Shown here piece by piece: positions 17,124 to 25,762 of a stretch of 44,409 nt of DNA. This DNA comes from Flavobacteria bacterium RIFCSPLOWO2_12_FULL_35_11. GTDB taxonomy: Bacteria; Bacteroidota; Bacteroidia; Flavobacteriales; Flavobacteriaceae. The notes beneath the pieces are model-generated. The model ran no database searches and had not been told where the DNA came from. It worked only from the letters and a program-made list of their open reading frames with translations. The translations under genes were made by a program, and so were the position numbers. The stretch is from positions 1-44,409 of the forward strand of contig MGWK01000073.1 of assembly GCA_001800975.1 (NCBI GenBank). Reading direction: 5' to 3'. Numbering within the stretch: the stretch's first letter is position 1; each line of letters begins with the position of its first letter.

Positions 17124-18314
17124 ATGATAAAAAAACAGTTACTCTTTTTATTAATATTTATCACTTTTGTTGGTTGCGGAGGCGTTAAAAAAACACAGGA
17201 AGCTATTAATTACGGAAACTATGATGAAGCCATAGAAACTACTATTAAAAACTTAAGAAACAACAAGACTAAAAAAAGCAATCAGCCTTATGTAATTATG
17301 CTGCAAGAAGCCTATGAAAAAGCTACCAACAGAGATCAGAATGAAATAAATTTCCTTAAAAAGGATGGGAATCCTGCCAATTTAGAAAGTATTTATAAGG
17401 TTTATACCAATTTAAACTTAAGACAGGAACTTATAAAACCATTACTACCATTACCGATTCTTGATAAAGGAAAAAACGCCAAATTTCAATTTCATGATTA
17501 TACAAATGATTTGGTAAACAGCAAAGAGATGCTTTCCAATTATTTATACGAAAATGCTAAAAAATCGTTAGTTAAGGCTGAAAATAAAGAAGATTTCAGA
17601 AATATCTATGATGACTTAAGTTACCTAAACAACATCAATCCGAATTATAAAGATTCGCAAGATTTACTGAAGGTAGCACATGATAAAGGAACAGATTTTG
17701 TCTATGTTTTTATACAAAATCAATCAGATAAGGTAATTCCAATTCGGTTGGAAGATGATTTATTGAATTTTGACACCTATAGATTAAATAACCTTTGGAC
17801 GGTTTATCACAACAAGAAACAACCACAGTTAAAATATGATTTCGAGATAGTGTTAAATTTAAGGGAAATTAATATTTCTCCAGAAAAAATCAGCGAAAAA
17901 CAAATAGTTCAGGAAAAACAAGTGAAAGATGGATGGAAATATTTACAAGACAGCAAAGGAAATGCTGTAAAAGACAGTTTGGGTAACAATATTAAAGTTG
18001 ATAAATTTAAAACAATCCGAAGTACCTTATATCAAAACACCCAAAATAAATCTGTTCAAATAATTGGGCAAATGAGCTATTTTGACCTACTAACTAATCA
18101 ATTAATTAAAACTTTCCCCACAGAAAGCGGATTTAAATTTGAGCATAATTACGCAACTTATAGAGGTGATAAAAATGCTTTAGACCAAAATTATTTGGAT
18201 TTATTAAAGTATAAATACGTCCCATTTCCAAGCAATGAACAAATGATTTTTGACAGCGGCGAAGATTTAAAACAAAAAATTAAATATATTATTACCTCAA
18301 ATAATTTTAGATAA
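17124..18314 (+). CDS. Predicted lipoprotein with TPR-like N-terminal part, unknown function
   Basis: This encodes 396 residues. MIKKQLLFLLIFITFVGCGG is a lipoprotein signal with C18 lipidated; an in-frame ATG at 17079 would add 15 residues and overlaps the -7 site. Residues about 20-200 are helical, with TPR-like features (YGNYDEAIETTIKNL and repeated Tyr/Ala/Asn positions). The rest is probably beta-rich and ends in an IKYIITSNNF-like strand. Similar long lipoproteins are widespread in Flavobacteriaceae without known function. It is probably anchored in the outer membrane, facing the periplasm. It converges on the ytxJ gene, with a possible AGCTATAA/TTATAGCT hairpin at 18333-18353 across the end of that gene. 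Confidence 0.78.
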   Translation: MIKKQLLFLLIFITFVGCGGVKKTQEAINYGNYDEAIETTIKNLRNNKTKKSNQPYVIMLQEAYEKATNRDQNEINFLKKDGNPANLESIYKVYTNLNLRQELIKPLLPLPILDKGKNAKFQFHDYTNDLVNSKEMLSNYLYENAKKSLVKAENKEDFRNIYDDLSYLNNINPNYKDSQDLLKVAHDKGTDFVYVFIQNQSDKVIPIRLEDDLLNFDTYRLNNLWTVYHNKKQPQLKYDFEIVLNLREINISPEKISEKQIVQEKQVKDGWKYLQDSKGNAVKDSLGNNIKVDKFKTIRSTLYQNTQNKSVQIIGQMSYFDLLTNQLIKTFPTESGFKFEHNYATYRGDKNALDQNYLDLLKYKYVPFPSNEQMIFDSGEDLKQKIKYIITSNNFR

Positions 18315-18334
18315 AATCACCTATTTTTACTTAG

Positions 18335-18721
18335 CTATAACTTTTTTATAGCTTCAATTGTTATGTAATCATGTGAATCATGATAAATTACTTCTCCGTT
18401 CTTTATCACCAAAACTTGCGGAGATTGGTGCATCACGTTGAACTTTGTTGAAATATCCTGAGACAACGCTCTGTAATTCAATAAATCTAAAAAATACAAA
18501 TCCATTTCAGTTTCCGGAATGTCGTAATCACTTTCAAAATTTTTAAGCACCATCCTGCTAATGCCACATCTTGTGCTGTGTTTAAAAATTAAAACAGGTT
18601 TGGCTGAAGAAATTTTTATGATTGCTGACAATTGTGCTTCATCGTTTAAAGGCACCCAATTTATTTTCATATTATTTTCTTCTTTATCGGCACTTTTAAA
18701 AAAATTATCGAATAATCCCAT
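18335..18721 (-). CDS. ytxJ: YtxJ-like monothiol redox protein (DUF2847)
   Basis: This encodes 128 residues with a thioredoxin-like fold. VLIFKHSTRCGISRMVL places the single active cysteine at C52 where thioredoxins have CxxC. QSPQVLVIKNGEVIYHDSHDYIT gives the cis-proline loop and the last strands. The family is annotated as a bacillithiol-system redox protein because it co-occurs with that thiol, so a role in de-bacillithiolation in the cytoplasm is plausible but unproven. An internal ATG at residue 18 is an alternative start. A -7-like site lies at 18747-18754. Confidence 0.88.
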   Translation of the reverse strand: MGLFDNFFKSADKEENNMKINWVPLNDEAQLSAIIKISSAKPVLIFKHSTRCGISRMVLKNFESDYDIPETEMDLYFLDLLNYRALSQDISTKFNVMHQSPQVLVIKNGEVIYHDSHDYITIEAIKKL

Positions 18722-18746
18722 TTTAATTGTTTTATCTTTAAGTCGG

Positions 18747-18754
18747 CAAATTTA
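18747..18754 (-). promoter_or_regulatory. Putative -7 element TAAATTTG (minus strand)
   Basis: On the plus strand it reads CAAATTTA. It lies 25 bases upstream of ATG 18721 of the ytxJ-like gene. Confidence 0.45.
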
Positions 18755-18888
18755 AGAATAACTTACTTAAAAAGACAAAATGTCCTTACTTTCTTAAATG
18801 CATACGACAAAATGACTTATTTCCAATACTTTATTTAAGTGGAATATTCTTTGAGAACTTAAAATTAGATACAATTAAATATAACATT

Positions 18889-21480
18889 ATGGACTTTAAT
18901 AAATTTACCATAAAAACGCAGGAAGCCGTTCAGCAAGCGCAACAAATTGCGCTAAGTTACGGGCATCAGCAAATTGAAAATTCGCACATCTTAAAAGCCA
19001 TTTTTGAAGTGGATGAAAATGTGGTTCCTTTCATTTTTAAAAAGATAGGATTAAACATCGATTTGCTTAAAAGTTTAATAGACAAAACTTTGGAAAGTTA
19101 TTCAAAAGTAACAGGTGGTGACATTTCGTTCTCCGGAAACGCTTCAAAAATGCTGAATACAGCAACTATTGAAGCAAAAAACATGAAGGATGAATATGTT
19201 TCCATAGAGCATTTATTGCTGGCCATTTTAAACACAAAAGACACGACTTCCCAAATTTTAAAAGATCAGGGCGTCAATGAAAAAAACTTAAAATCGGCCA
19301 TTTCAGAGTTGCGCAAAGGAAGTACGGTAACATCCCAAAGTGCCGAAGAAACTTACAATTCGCTCAATAAATATGCGCGGAATTTAAATCAGCTGGCAAA
19401 CGACGGAAAATTAGATCCCGTAATTGGCCGTGATGAAGAAATTAGAAGAATTCTTCAAATTTTATCGCGAAGAACAAAAAACAATCCAATGCTTGTTGGT
19501 GAACCCGGAACCGGAAAAACTGCCATTGCAGAAGGATTGGCGCACAGAATTGTGAAAGGCGACATTCCCGAGAATTTAAAGGGAAAACAGGTTTATTCCT
19601 TGGATATGGGTGCTTTGATTGCCGGCGCAAAATATAAAGGAGAATTTGAAGAACGTTTGAAATCGGTCATCAAGGAAGTCACTTCTGCCAATGGAGAAAT
19701 TATTTTGTTTATTGATGAAATTCACACCTTGGTTGGCGCTGGTGGCGGACAAGGCGCTATGGATGCCGCAAATATTTTAAAACCGGCTTTGGCAAGAGGT
19801 GAATTGCGGGCAATTGGAGCAACCACACTTGATGAATATCAGAAATATTTTGAAAAAGACAAAGCGTTGGAACGCCGGTTTCAAAAAGTAACGGTTGATG
19901 AACCTGATACGGAAAGCGCCATTTCAATTTTGCGTGGCATCAAAGAAAAATATGAGAACCATCATAAAGTTCAAATTAAAGATGATGCCATTATTGCTGC
20001 CGTAGAACTTTCGCAACGGTATATTTCTAACCGATTTTTGCCTGACAAGGCCATCGATTTAATGGATGAAGCGGCTGCAAAATTGCGTATGGAAATCAAT
20101 TCAAAACCAGAGGAATTGGATGTTTTGGACCGTAAAATAATGCAGATTGAAATTGAAATTGAAGCCATTAAACGTGAAAAAGACGAAAAAAAATTGGCCT
20201 TTTTAAAAGAAGAAGTCGCCAATTTAAAAGAAAAACGCAATGAAATCAATGCAAAATGGGTGAGCGAAAAAGAATTGGTTGATAAAGCCCAGGCAAGCAA
20301 AGAAGCCATAGAAAATTACAAATTGGAAGCGGAACGTGCCGAACGAGAAGGAGACTACGGAAAAGTTGCTGAAATTCGCTACGGTAAAATTAAGGAAGAA
20401 CAGGATACTTTGGAAAAACTTCAAAAAGAAATGGCAAAAAATCAGGATTCCTCTTTAATCAAAGAAGAAGTTACCCGCGATGATATTGCTGAAATTGTGG
20501 CCAAATGGACCGGAATTCCGGTGACGAAAATGTTACAGAGCGAACGGGAAAAACTGCTGCTTTTAGAAGATGAATTGCATGAAAGGGTTGTTGGACAAGA
20601 AGAAGCCATCAGCGCTGTTGCAGATGCTGTGAGACGTTCCAGGGCCGGATTGCAAGACGTAAAAAAACCTCTTGGAACTTTCTTGTTTTTAGGCACAACC
20701 GGAGTTGGTAAAACGGAATTAGCAAAAGCATTGGCGGAATATTTATTTGATTCCGAAAATTCATTAACAAGAATTGATATGAGCGAATATCAGGAACGCC
20801 ACGCAGTGAGCAGATTGGTAGGGGCGCCTCCGGGGTATGTTGGCTATGAAGAAGGCGGACAATTGACTGAAGCCGTCCGCAGAAAACCTTATTCCGTTAT
20901 TTTATTGGATGAAATCGAAAAAGCGCATCCCGATACCTTTAACATTTTATTGCAAGTGCTGGATGAAGGAAGATTGACGGACAATAAAGGCCGTGTTGCC
21001 GATTTTAAGAACACCATTATTATTATGACTTCGAATATGGGATCGACAATTATTCAGGAAAGGTTTGAAAAAATGGACATGAATAAACGCGACTTAATTA
21101 CTGAAGCCACAAAAGTTGAAGTTTTAAGTCTGTTGAAACAAACAATCAGACCTGAATTTTTAAACAGAATTGATGAGATTATCATGTTTACGCCTTTAAA
21201 TGAAACAGAAATTAAACAAATTGTTAAAATCCAATTGGATGGCTTAGCTAAAATGTTGTTGACAAAAGGCATTCATATCGAATTTTCTGAAGACGTGATT
21301 GAAGCATTGGCCAACAAAGGTTACGATCCGCAATTTGGTGCAAGGCCTGTGAAACGAGTGATTCAAAAAGAAGTGCTTAATGAATTGTCAAAGGAAATTT
21401 TAGCTGGAAAAATAACAGCAGACAGCCATATTTTGCTCGATGCTTTTGATGATAAAATTGTATTTAGAAACAAAAAATAA
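18889..21480 (+). CDS. clpB: ATP-dependent disaggregase ClpB
   Basis: This is full-length ClpB (863 residues). It has a Clp N-domain (1-145), a first AAA+ module with Walker A 204-211 (GEPGTGKT) and LFIDEIHTLVGAG, and a long coiled-coil middle domain (about 405-525). The second AAA+ module has Walker A 602-609 (GTTGVGKT) and ILLDEIEKAHP, followed by the D2 small domain. The middle domain separates ClpB from ClpA/ClpC. The hexamer works with DnaK to pull apart aggregated proteins in the cytoplasm after heat or oxidative stress. A near-match to the -7 consensus with one extra base (TATTCTTTG) lies upstream. A terminator follows at once at 21487. Confidence 0.98.
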   Translation: MDFNKFTIKTQEAVQQAQQIALSYGHQQIENSHILKAIFEVDENVVPFIFKKIGLNIDLLKSLIDKTLESYSKVTGGDISFSGNASKMLNTATIEAKNMKDEYVSIEHLLLAILNTKDTTSQILKDQGVNEKNLKSAISELRKGSTVTSQSAEETYNSLNKYARNLNQLANDGKLDPVIGRDEEIRRILQILSRRTKNNPMLVGEPGTGKTAIAEGLAHRIVKGDIPENLKGKQVYSLDMGALIAGAKYKGEFEERLKSVIKEVTSANGEIILFIDEIHTLVGAGGGQGAMDAANILKPALARGELRAIGATTLDEYQKYFEKDKALERRFQKVTVDEPDTESAISILRGIKEKYENHHKVQIKDDAIIAAVELSQRYISNRFLPDKAIDLMDEAAAKLRMEINSKPEELDVLDRKIMQIEIEIEAIKREKDEKKLAFLKEEVANLKEKRNEINAKWVSEKELVDKAQASKEAIENYKLEAERAEREGDYGKVAEIRYGKIKEEQDTLEKLQKEMAKNQDSSLIKEEVTRDDIAEIVAKWTGIPVTKMLQSEREKLLLLEDELHERVVGQEEAISAVADAVRRSRAGLQDVKKPLGTFLFLGTTGVGKTELAKALAEYLFDSENSLTRIDMSEYQERHAVSRLVGAPPGYVGYEEGGQLTEAVRRKPYSVILLDEIEKAHPDTFNILLQVLDEGRLTDNKGRVADFKNTIIIMTSNMGSTIIQERFEKMDMNKRDLITEATKVEVLSLLKQTIRPEFLNRIDEIIMFTPLNETEIKQIVKIQLDGLAKMLLTKGIHIEFSEDVIEALANKGYDPQFGARPVKRVIQKEVLNELSKEILAGKITADSHILLDAFDDKIVFRNKK

Positions 21481-21486
21481 TGAAGA

Positions 21487-21516
21487 CAAAAAAAACTGCT
21501 TTTGGCAGTTTTTTTT
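21487..21516 (+). terminator. Rho-independent terminator of clpB
   Basis: AAAAAACTGC pairs with GCAGTTTTTT across a 5-base loop, 7 bases after the clpB stop. It lies inside the longer open frame of the next gene, which is why that gene must start later, at 21540. Confidence 0.9.
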
Positions 21517-21539
21517 GTTTCTTTATAAAAAATTATCAG

Positions 21540-22049
21540 ATGCGGAAAATAATTTTATTATGTTTTTTATTCATAGCAATGGCAACTTTGCAAGCGCAAG
21601 AATCGGTTGAAAAAACAACCACCTATTTTTTGATCAGACATGCTGAAAAAGTGAGGGAAAATCCTGCCGATAAAAATCCAGATTTAAACGAAAGAGGTTT
21701 TCAAAGAGCTGAGAATTGGGAAAAAGTGTTGCAGCACATTTCCTTCGATGCCATCTATTCAACCGATTACAAAAGAACGCTCAACACTGTTGTGCCTATT
21801 TCAAAAAAGTTGAATTTAGCACCCATAATTTACAATCCGTCAAAAGTTAATTTTGAACTTTTTCAACTTGAAAATTTAGGTAAAAATGTGTTGATTGTTG
21901 GTCACAGCAACACCATTCCGCAGTTTGTGAATGGATTAATTAAGCAACAGAAATATCAGGAAATGGAAGATGATGAATTTTCTCATTTGTACATTGTCAC
22001 CATTAAAGGAAAAGAAAACACTGACCTCCTATTATACTTCGATTTTTGA
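21540..22049 (+). CDS. Exported histidine phosphatase family protein
   Basis: This encodes 169 residues from ATG 21540, which gives a proper signal peptide (MRKIILLCFLFIAMATLQAQ). The open frame extends back to 21480 but runs through the clpB terminator. The catalytic RHG-type motif is LIRHAEK with H34, the second histidine is H122 in LIVGHSNTIPQ, and STDYKRT supplies an arginine of the phosphate pocket. The fold acts on phosphorylated small molecules or proteins; the substrate is unknown and the site should be periplasmic. It is shorter than the secreted phytases. The gene ends before a clear terminator at 22087. Confidence 0.88.
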   Translation: MRKIILLCFLFIAMATLQAQESVEKTTTYFLIRHAEKVRENPADKNPDLNERGFQRAENWEKVLQHISFDAIYSTDYKRTLNTVVPISKKLNLAPIIYNPSKVNFELFQLENLGKNVLIVGHSNTIPQFVNGLIKQQKYQEMEDDEFSHLYIVTIKGKENTDLLLYFDF

Positions 22050-22086
22050 TTTCGATTTATTTCCGAAGTAAATTATTTGGTATAAC

Positions 22087-22120
22087 AAAACACCTTATGA
22101 AAATTTCATAAGGTGTTTTT
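22087..22120 (+). terminator. Rho-independent terminator after the histidine phosphatase
   Basis: AAAACACCTTATGAAA pairs perfectly with TTTCATAAGGTGTTTT, about 40 bases after the stop, with a following T run. Confidence 0.92.
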
Positions 22121-22179
22121 TATGTGCTTATTTTAAATGATATCGCTCAATATTTTTTACTGTTTTATATCAACTATTT

Positions 22180-22187
22180 TAAATTTG
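22180..22187 (+). promoter_or_regulatory. Putative -7 element TAAATTTG
   Basis: It matches TAnnTTTG and predicts a leader of about 90 bases before ATG 22284, longer than for most genes here. Confidence 0.35.
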
Positions 22188-22283
22188 CACTAAAATCGGG
22201 TTCTTTTAATTGATTATAATCATTTTTATTCGCTTTGAATTTGATTAAATTTATTTTTAAAATAATTTTAAAATTCTTATAAA

Positions 22284-22955
22284 ATGAAAAAATTAGCAAT
22301 GTTTTTAATCTTTATAGTTCTGGGAACTTTAGGATTGGTTGCGCAAGACAAAGATCGCGATCGTATTATACTGGTTGATGGCGATGTTTTACAAATTAGG
22401 GATCGCGACCAGATACGATTGAAAGACAAAATCACCTTAAATGATGGAACTATTGTAAATCCAGATGGCACTTATATCACAAAAGATAAAGACCGATTTC
22501 GTCTTCGCGATGGTTCTTGCATAGATATGGACGGTATTTTATATCGTAACGAATATCAATATCAATATAAAATAAAAAACGAAAATAAAGGTTTGGCTGA
22601 AGCCCAAATTCAAGAACGCACTCAAAACAGGTATCACATTATGAATATTGATGGCCAACTTTATCAAATTAAAAATCAGGCACAAAACAAGTTAAAACAA
22701 CAACTTAAACTCAATAACAGAGTCGTTGTAAATCCTGACGGAAGCTACACAAACCGTGATGGGCAACAAGTACATCTTCGCGATGGTGAAGTTTTGAATA
22801 TGGATGGCCAAATGTTTAAAAATACCTATATGCATCGAAAAATGGTGGCTCAAAAAAATATGAATGCCAACAAAACAATGACGCAGAAAAAAGTTCAAAC
22901 AAAAGTTTCAATACCAGTTCAGAAAAAAAATATGAAAAAAGGTTCAGGTAATTAA
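22284..22955 (+). CDS. Secreted duplicated-domain protein, DUF6799-like
   Basis: This encodes 223 residues with a signal peptide ending LGLVAQ (about 1-21). The mature part is two copies of one module, about 27-90 and 116-181. Each has the order VDG/IDG, then VVNPDG(T/S)Y, then LRDG and (D/N)MDG, like the domain I recall as DUF6799. The tail (about 182-223) is Lys/Met/Gln-rich and strongly basic. The short strand-turn modules suggest a small beta structure, perhaps binding ions or a surface, but no function is known to me. It stands alone between two terminators. Confidence 0.75.
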   Translation: MKKLAMFLIFIVLGTLGLVAQDKDRDRIILVDGDVLQIRDRDQIRLKDKITLNDGTIVNPDGTYITKDKDRFRLRDGSCIDMDGILYRNEYQYQYKIKNENKGLAEAQIQERTQNRYHIMNIDGQLYQIKNQAQNKLKQQLKLNNRVVVNPDGSYTNRDGQQVHLRDGEVLNMDGQMFKNTYMHRKMVAQKNMNANKTMTQKKVQTKVSIPVQKKNMKKGSGN

Positions 22956-22971
22956 TTGTTAGCATAACAAT

Positions 22972-23000
22972 AAAAAACCACTTAAAAAGTGGTTTTTTTT
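22972..23000. terminator. Bidirectional terminator
   Basis: AAAAAACCACTT pairs with AAGTGGTTTTTT, between the convergent DUF6799-like gene and ompW-like gene, about 20 bases from each stop. Confidence 0.92.
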
Positions 23001-23022
23001 GATGCTTAAAATTTAATCGCAC

Positions 23023-23643
23023 TTAAAATTTCACGCCTATACCTACGCCAATAATCCAAGGATTGAGATCAACTTCAACAGGGATAACACCTTCGCCTGT
23101 ATCTACTTCAACATCAGTTTTCAATAACAACTTTTTGAGGTCTACATTTAAAAACCAATAATCATTTAAATCAAAATCCAAACCTCCTTGCATTGAAAAT
23201 CCGACAGCATCTTCATAATCCATTGCGTCAACGTCACCTTCATCGATTCCATAAAAAAAGGTGTAATTGATGCCTGCGCCCAAATATGGTTTTACGGTTC
23301 CGCCAGTAAAATGATATTGTAAACTCAAAGTTGGTGGCAAAATCCAAACATGGCCCAAATCAATTCCAGTTCCTAAGTCAACATCAACATTGTGTTTAGC
23401 GGTCGCCAAAATTAATTCAGCAGCCCAGTTTTCATCAAAAAAATAGGTGAAATCCAGTTCAGGAACCACAGCAGTTGAAACATCAACCTTTGCAGCATTT
23501 AAATCGTCATCAACATCGGGTATAATCGCAATAACCCTTAATCGAGCTTGCCACTTGTTAAAATCATTTGATTCTTCTTGTGCAATTGCATTTATTGAAA
23601 TTAAAGCAATGACAATAATGCTAAGTAATCGTTTTTTCATCAT
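23023..23643 (-). CDS. OmpW family outer-membrane beta-barrel
   Basis: This encodes 206 residues with a signal peptide (LLSIIVIALISINAIAQ). The mature part alternates aromatic and polar residues as expected for an 8-strand barrel. It shows OmpW-like features: RLRVIAIIPD near the N-terminus, LDFTYFFDENWAAELI, TLSLQYHF, KPYLGAGINYTFF and a terminal phenylalanine (GIGVKF) for insertion by the Bam machinery. OmpW proteins are narrow channels for small hydrophobic molecules. The loops are rich in Asp, which may bind cations. Either of two adjacent ATG codons may be the start. Confidence 0.88.
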   Translation of the reverse strand: MMKKRLLSIIVIALISINAIAQEESNDFNKWQARLRVIAIIPDVDDDLNAAKVDVSTAVVPELDFTYFFDENWAAELILATAKHNVDVDLGTGIDLGHVWILPPTLSLQYHFTGGTVKPYLGAGINYTFFYGIDEGDVDAMDYEDAVGFSMQGGLDFDLNDYWFLNVDLKKLLLKTDVEVDTGEGVIPVEVDLNPWIIGVGIGVKF

Positions 23644-23741
23644 ATTAATTTTTAAAATTTGAACTAAATTAAAAGAGAAAATGTATAGAAAAAATGATAT
23701 TCCTCAATTTAATGATGTGAGCATTTGAATGGAAATTATAG

Positions 23742-23749
23742 TACCTTTG
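23742..23749 (+). promoter_or_regulatory. -7 element TACCTTTG placed against the smpB start
   Basis: It matches TAnnTTTG exactly, with only 7 bases between it and the smpB ATG at 23757. Transcription should begin within a few bases of the start codon, giving a leaderless or nearly leaderless mRNA. Confidence 0.6.
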
Positions 23750-23756
23750 CAACAAT

Positions 23757-24215
23757 ATGCAGAAAAACATCAACATAAAAAACAAGAAAGCCCGCTTTGA
23801 ATATGAGATTCTGGATAAATATATTGCCGGAATTCAGCTAACGGGAACTGAAATAAAATCGATTCGTGAAAGCAAGGCCCGAATAACGGAAAGTTTTTGC
23901 GAGTTTAATGAAAAAGGCGAATTGTTTGCCATCAATATGTTTATTGAAGAATATATTTATGGCCACGCATTTAACCACAATCCGAAAAGTGAACGAAAAC
24001 TGTTGTTGAACAAACGCGAATTAAAAAAATTGTTGAAAGAAGTTCAAAATGCAGGGTTAACCATCGTTCCGTTACGCCTATTTTTAACCGATAAAGGCTG
24101 GGCAAAGTTGGAAATTGCGTTAGCTAAAGGAAAGAAAAACTACGACAAGCGCGAAGCCATAAAAACCCGGGACAGCAAAATTCATTTGGACAGAATTAAA
24201 AAAGACTTCAATTAG
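23757..24215 (+). CDS. smpB: SsrA-binding protein SmpB
   Basis: This encodes 152 residues, the usual length. It shows NKKARFEYEILDKYIAGIQLTGTEIKS at the N-terminus, FNHNPKSERKLLLNKRE, GLTIVPLRLFLTDKGWAKLEIALAKGKK, and a basic tail with DKREAIKTRD. SmpB binds tmRNA and places it in stalled ribosomes so that the trapped peptide is tagged and the ribosome released. The ssrA gene is not in the window. The UbiA-like gene begins 5 bases after the stop, so the two are co-transcribed. Confidence 0.98.
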   Translation: MQKNINIKNKKARFEYEILDKYIAGIQLTGTEIKSIRESKARITESFCEFNEKGELFAINMFIEEYIYGHAFNHNPKSERKLLLNKRELKKLLKEVQNAGLTIVPLRLFLTDKGWAKLEIALAKGKKNYDKREAIKTRDSKIHLDRIKKDFN

Positions 24216-24220
24216 CAGGG

Positions 24221-25132
24221 ATGAAATTGGCGGCATTTTTAAGATTAATCAGATGGAAAAATTTACTGCTGTTACTCTATATTCAATTGCTGCTCAAATT
24301 CCTTTACGTCTCCGCTTTAAACGCAACAACAAATCTTTCAGCGTTTCAGTTTATGCTATTGGTTTGCGCCATTCTTTGCGTGACTGCCGCCGGATATATA
24401 ATTAACGACATCCTTGACTTAAAAACCGATTTAATCAACAATCCGAATAAAGTAATTGTAGGCAACTTTTTTTCAATTGAAAACGCACAACGTTTTTACT
24501 TAATAACCAATACGTTAGGAATTGTTTTAGGAATTATTCTGTCAATGTCCGTTCAAAAACCAACCTATTCCTTTATTTTTATTGGCGCTTCAATGTTCCT
24601 CTATTTTTATTCCAAAAAATTAAAGTCGAAACCCTTAATTGGCAATGTAACCGTATCTTTTTTAGTGGCAATAAGCATTATAACCTTATGCTTATTCGAT
24701 TTAAATTTTTCTATTCAAAACAACGAACAACAATTGGTAATTCAGGTAACTGTGCTATTGTCCAGTTTTGCTTTTTTTACAAACCTTGTTCGGGAAGTAG
24801 TTAAAGATATTGAAGATGTAAATGGAGATTACAATATGAAAATGAACACCTTGCCTATTTTATTTGGAGTTGAAAGAACAAAAAAAATAGCAGCATTTTT
24901 ATGTCTGTTTCCCTTAGGTTTGTTATTGTTTATTGTTGCTAATTATGCTTCTGTTTATAAATTGACCATATTATATTTGGTGCTATTTTCGATGGTTCCA
25001 TTGCTATACGTTGCCCTGAAATTACTATCGGCCAAAACAAAAAAAGATTTTAAAAAATTAAGTATGCTCTTAAAACTCATTATGTTTTTGGGAATTAACG
25101 CATTGTTCCTATTCTCTATAAATACTTACTAA
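24221..25132 (+). CDS. UbiA-family prenyltransferase
   Basis: This encodes 303 residues with about eight to nine membrane helices. The first aspartate motif is NDILDLKTD (62-70), with NNPNKV just after it. The second is REVVKDIEDVNGDY. These bind the diphosphate of a prenyl donor through magnesium. Relatives in Bacteroidota are annotated as geranylgeranylglycerol-phosphate geranylgeranyltransferases, which in archaea build ether lipids. The real acceptor here is unknown and could be a quinone ring or another alcohol. It lies between smpB (5-base gap) and maf (1-base overlap, TAATG), so all three are one operon. Confidence 0.85.
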   Translation: MKLAAFLRLIRWKNLLLLLYIQLLLKFLYVSALNATTNLSAFQFMLLVCAILCVTAAGYIINDILDLKTDLINNPNKVIVGNFFSIENAQRFYLITNTLGIVLGIILSMSVQKPTYSFIFIGASMFLYFYSKKLKSKPLIGNVTVSFLVAISIITLCLFDLNFSIQNNEQQLVIQVTVLLSSFAFFTNLVREVVKDIEDVNGDYNMKMNTLPILFGVERTKKIAAFLCLFPLGLLLFIVANYASVYKLTILYLVLFSMVPLLYVALKLLSAKTKKDFKKLSMLLKLIMFLGINALFLFSINTY

Positions 25133-25710
25133 TGCTTTCAGAAAAATTAAAAAACAAAAACATCATATTGGCATCGGGTTCTCCGCGCCGCCAGGAATTA
25201 TTTAAAGAATTGGGACTGGATTTTTCCATTCAGGTAAAAGCTGTTGAGGAAATTTATTCTTCAACATTAAAAGAGGATGAAATCACCAACTATTTGGCGG
25301 AATTGAAGGCAGCTGCTTTTACGGAATTGGCGGAAAACGACATTATAATAACCGCAGATACCATTGTTTGGCTGAACAATAAAGCCATAGAAAAACCAAA
25401 GGATAAACAGCATGCAATTAAGATGCTTCAAGAACTTTCGGGCACCGGCCATAAAGTAATTACCTCAATTTGCATTAAGACTTTCCTTGCCCAAAGAGTA
25501 TTTTACGACGTAACTATGGTTTATTTTAAGTCATTGTCTATGGAAGAAATCACTTATTATGTTGAAAATTATGAACCTTTTGACAAAGCCGGCGCCTACG
25601 GAATACAGGAATGGATAGGTTTTATAGGCGTTACCAAGATTGAAGGCAGTTACTTTAATGTGATGGGATTGCCTGTTCATAAATTGTATGAAGAATTAAT
25701 GAAATTGTAA
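25132..25710 (+). CDS. maf: Maf-like nucleoside triphosphate pyrophosphatase
   Basis: This encodes 192 residues. The N-terminal ILASGSPRRQELF (12-24) is the nucleotide-binding signature. ADTIVW and KPKDKQHAIKMLQELSGTGHKV are the next conserved blocks, and EPFDKAGAYGIQEW carries the C-terminal motif. Maf proteins hydrolyse non-canonical or modified NTPs, or dTTP/UTP, to monophosphates. The residues here fit the dTTP/UTP-type subgroup, but I would not insist on it. It shares one base with the preceding ubiA stop and should be translationally coupled. Confidence 0.94.
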   Translation: MLSEKLKNKNIILASGSPRRQELFKELGLDFSIQVKAVEEIYSSTLKEDEITNYLAELKAAAFTELAENDIIITADTIVWLNNKAIEKPKDKQHAIKMLQELSGTGHKVITSICIKTFLAQRVFYDVTMVYFKSLSMEEITYYVENYEPFDKAGAYGIQEWIGFIGVTKIEGSYFNVMGLPVHKLYEELMKL

Positions 25711-25731
25711 TATCGTATCGTTTAATATCAT

Positions 25732-25739
25732 TATTTTTG
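25732..25739 (+). promoter_or_regulatory. Putative -7 element TATTTTTG
   Basis: It lies 23 bases before ATG 25763 of the transketolase subunit, in the 52-bp gap after maf. A TTG lies 24 bases upstream, slightly long for a -33 element. The transketolase gene may therefore have its own promoter. Confidence 0.45.
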
Positions 25740-25762
25740 AACGATTTTTAATAAATAAACAG

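Noticed and set aside
21480-21539. Start of the histidine phosphatase at 21480
   Set aside because: That stretch contains the clpB terminator; ATG 21540 gives a standard signal peptide.
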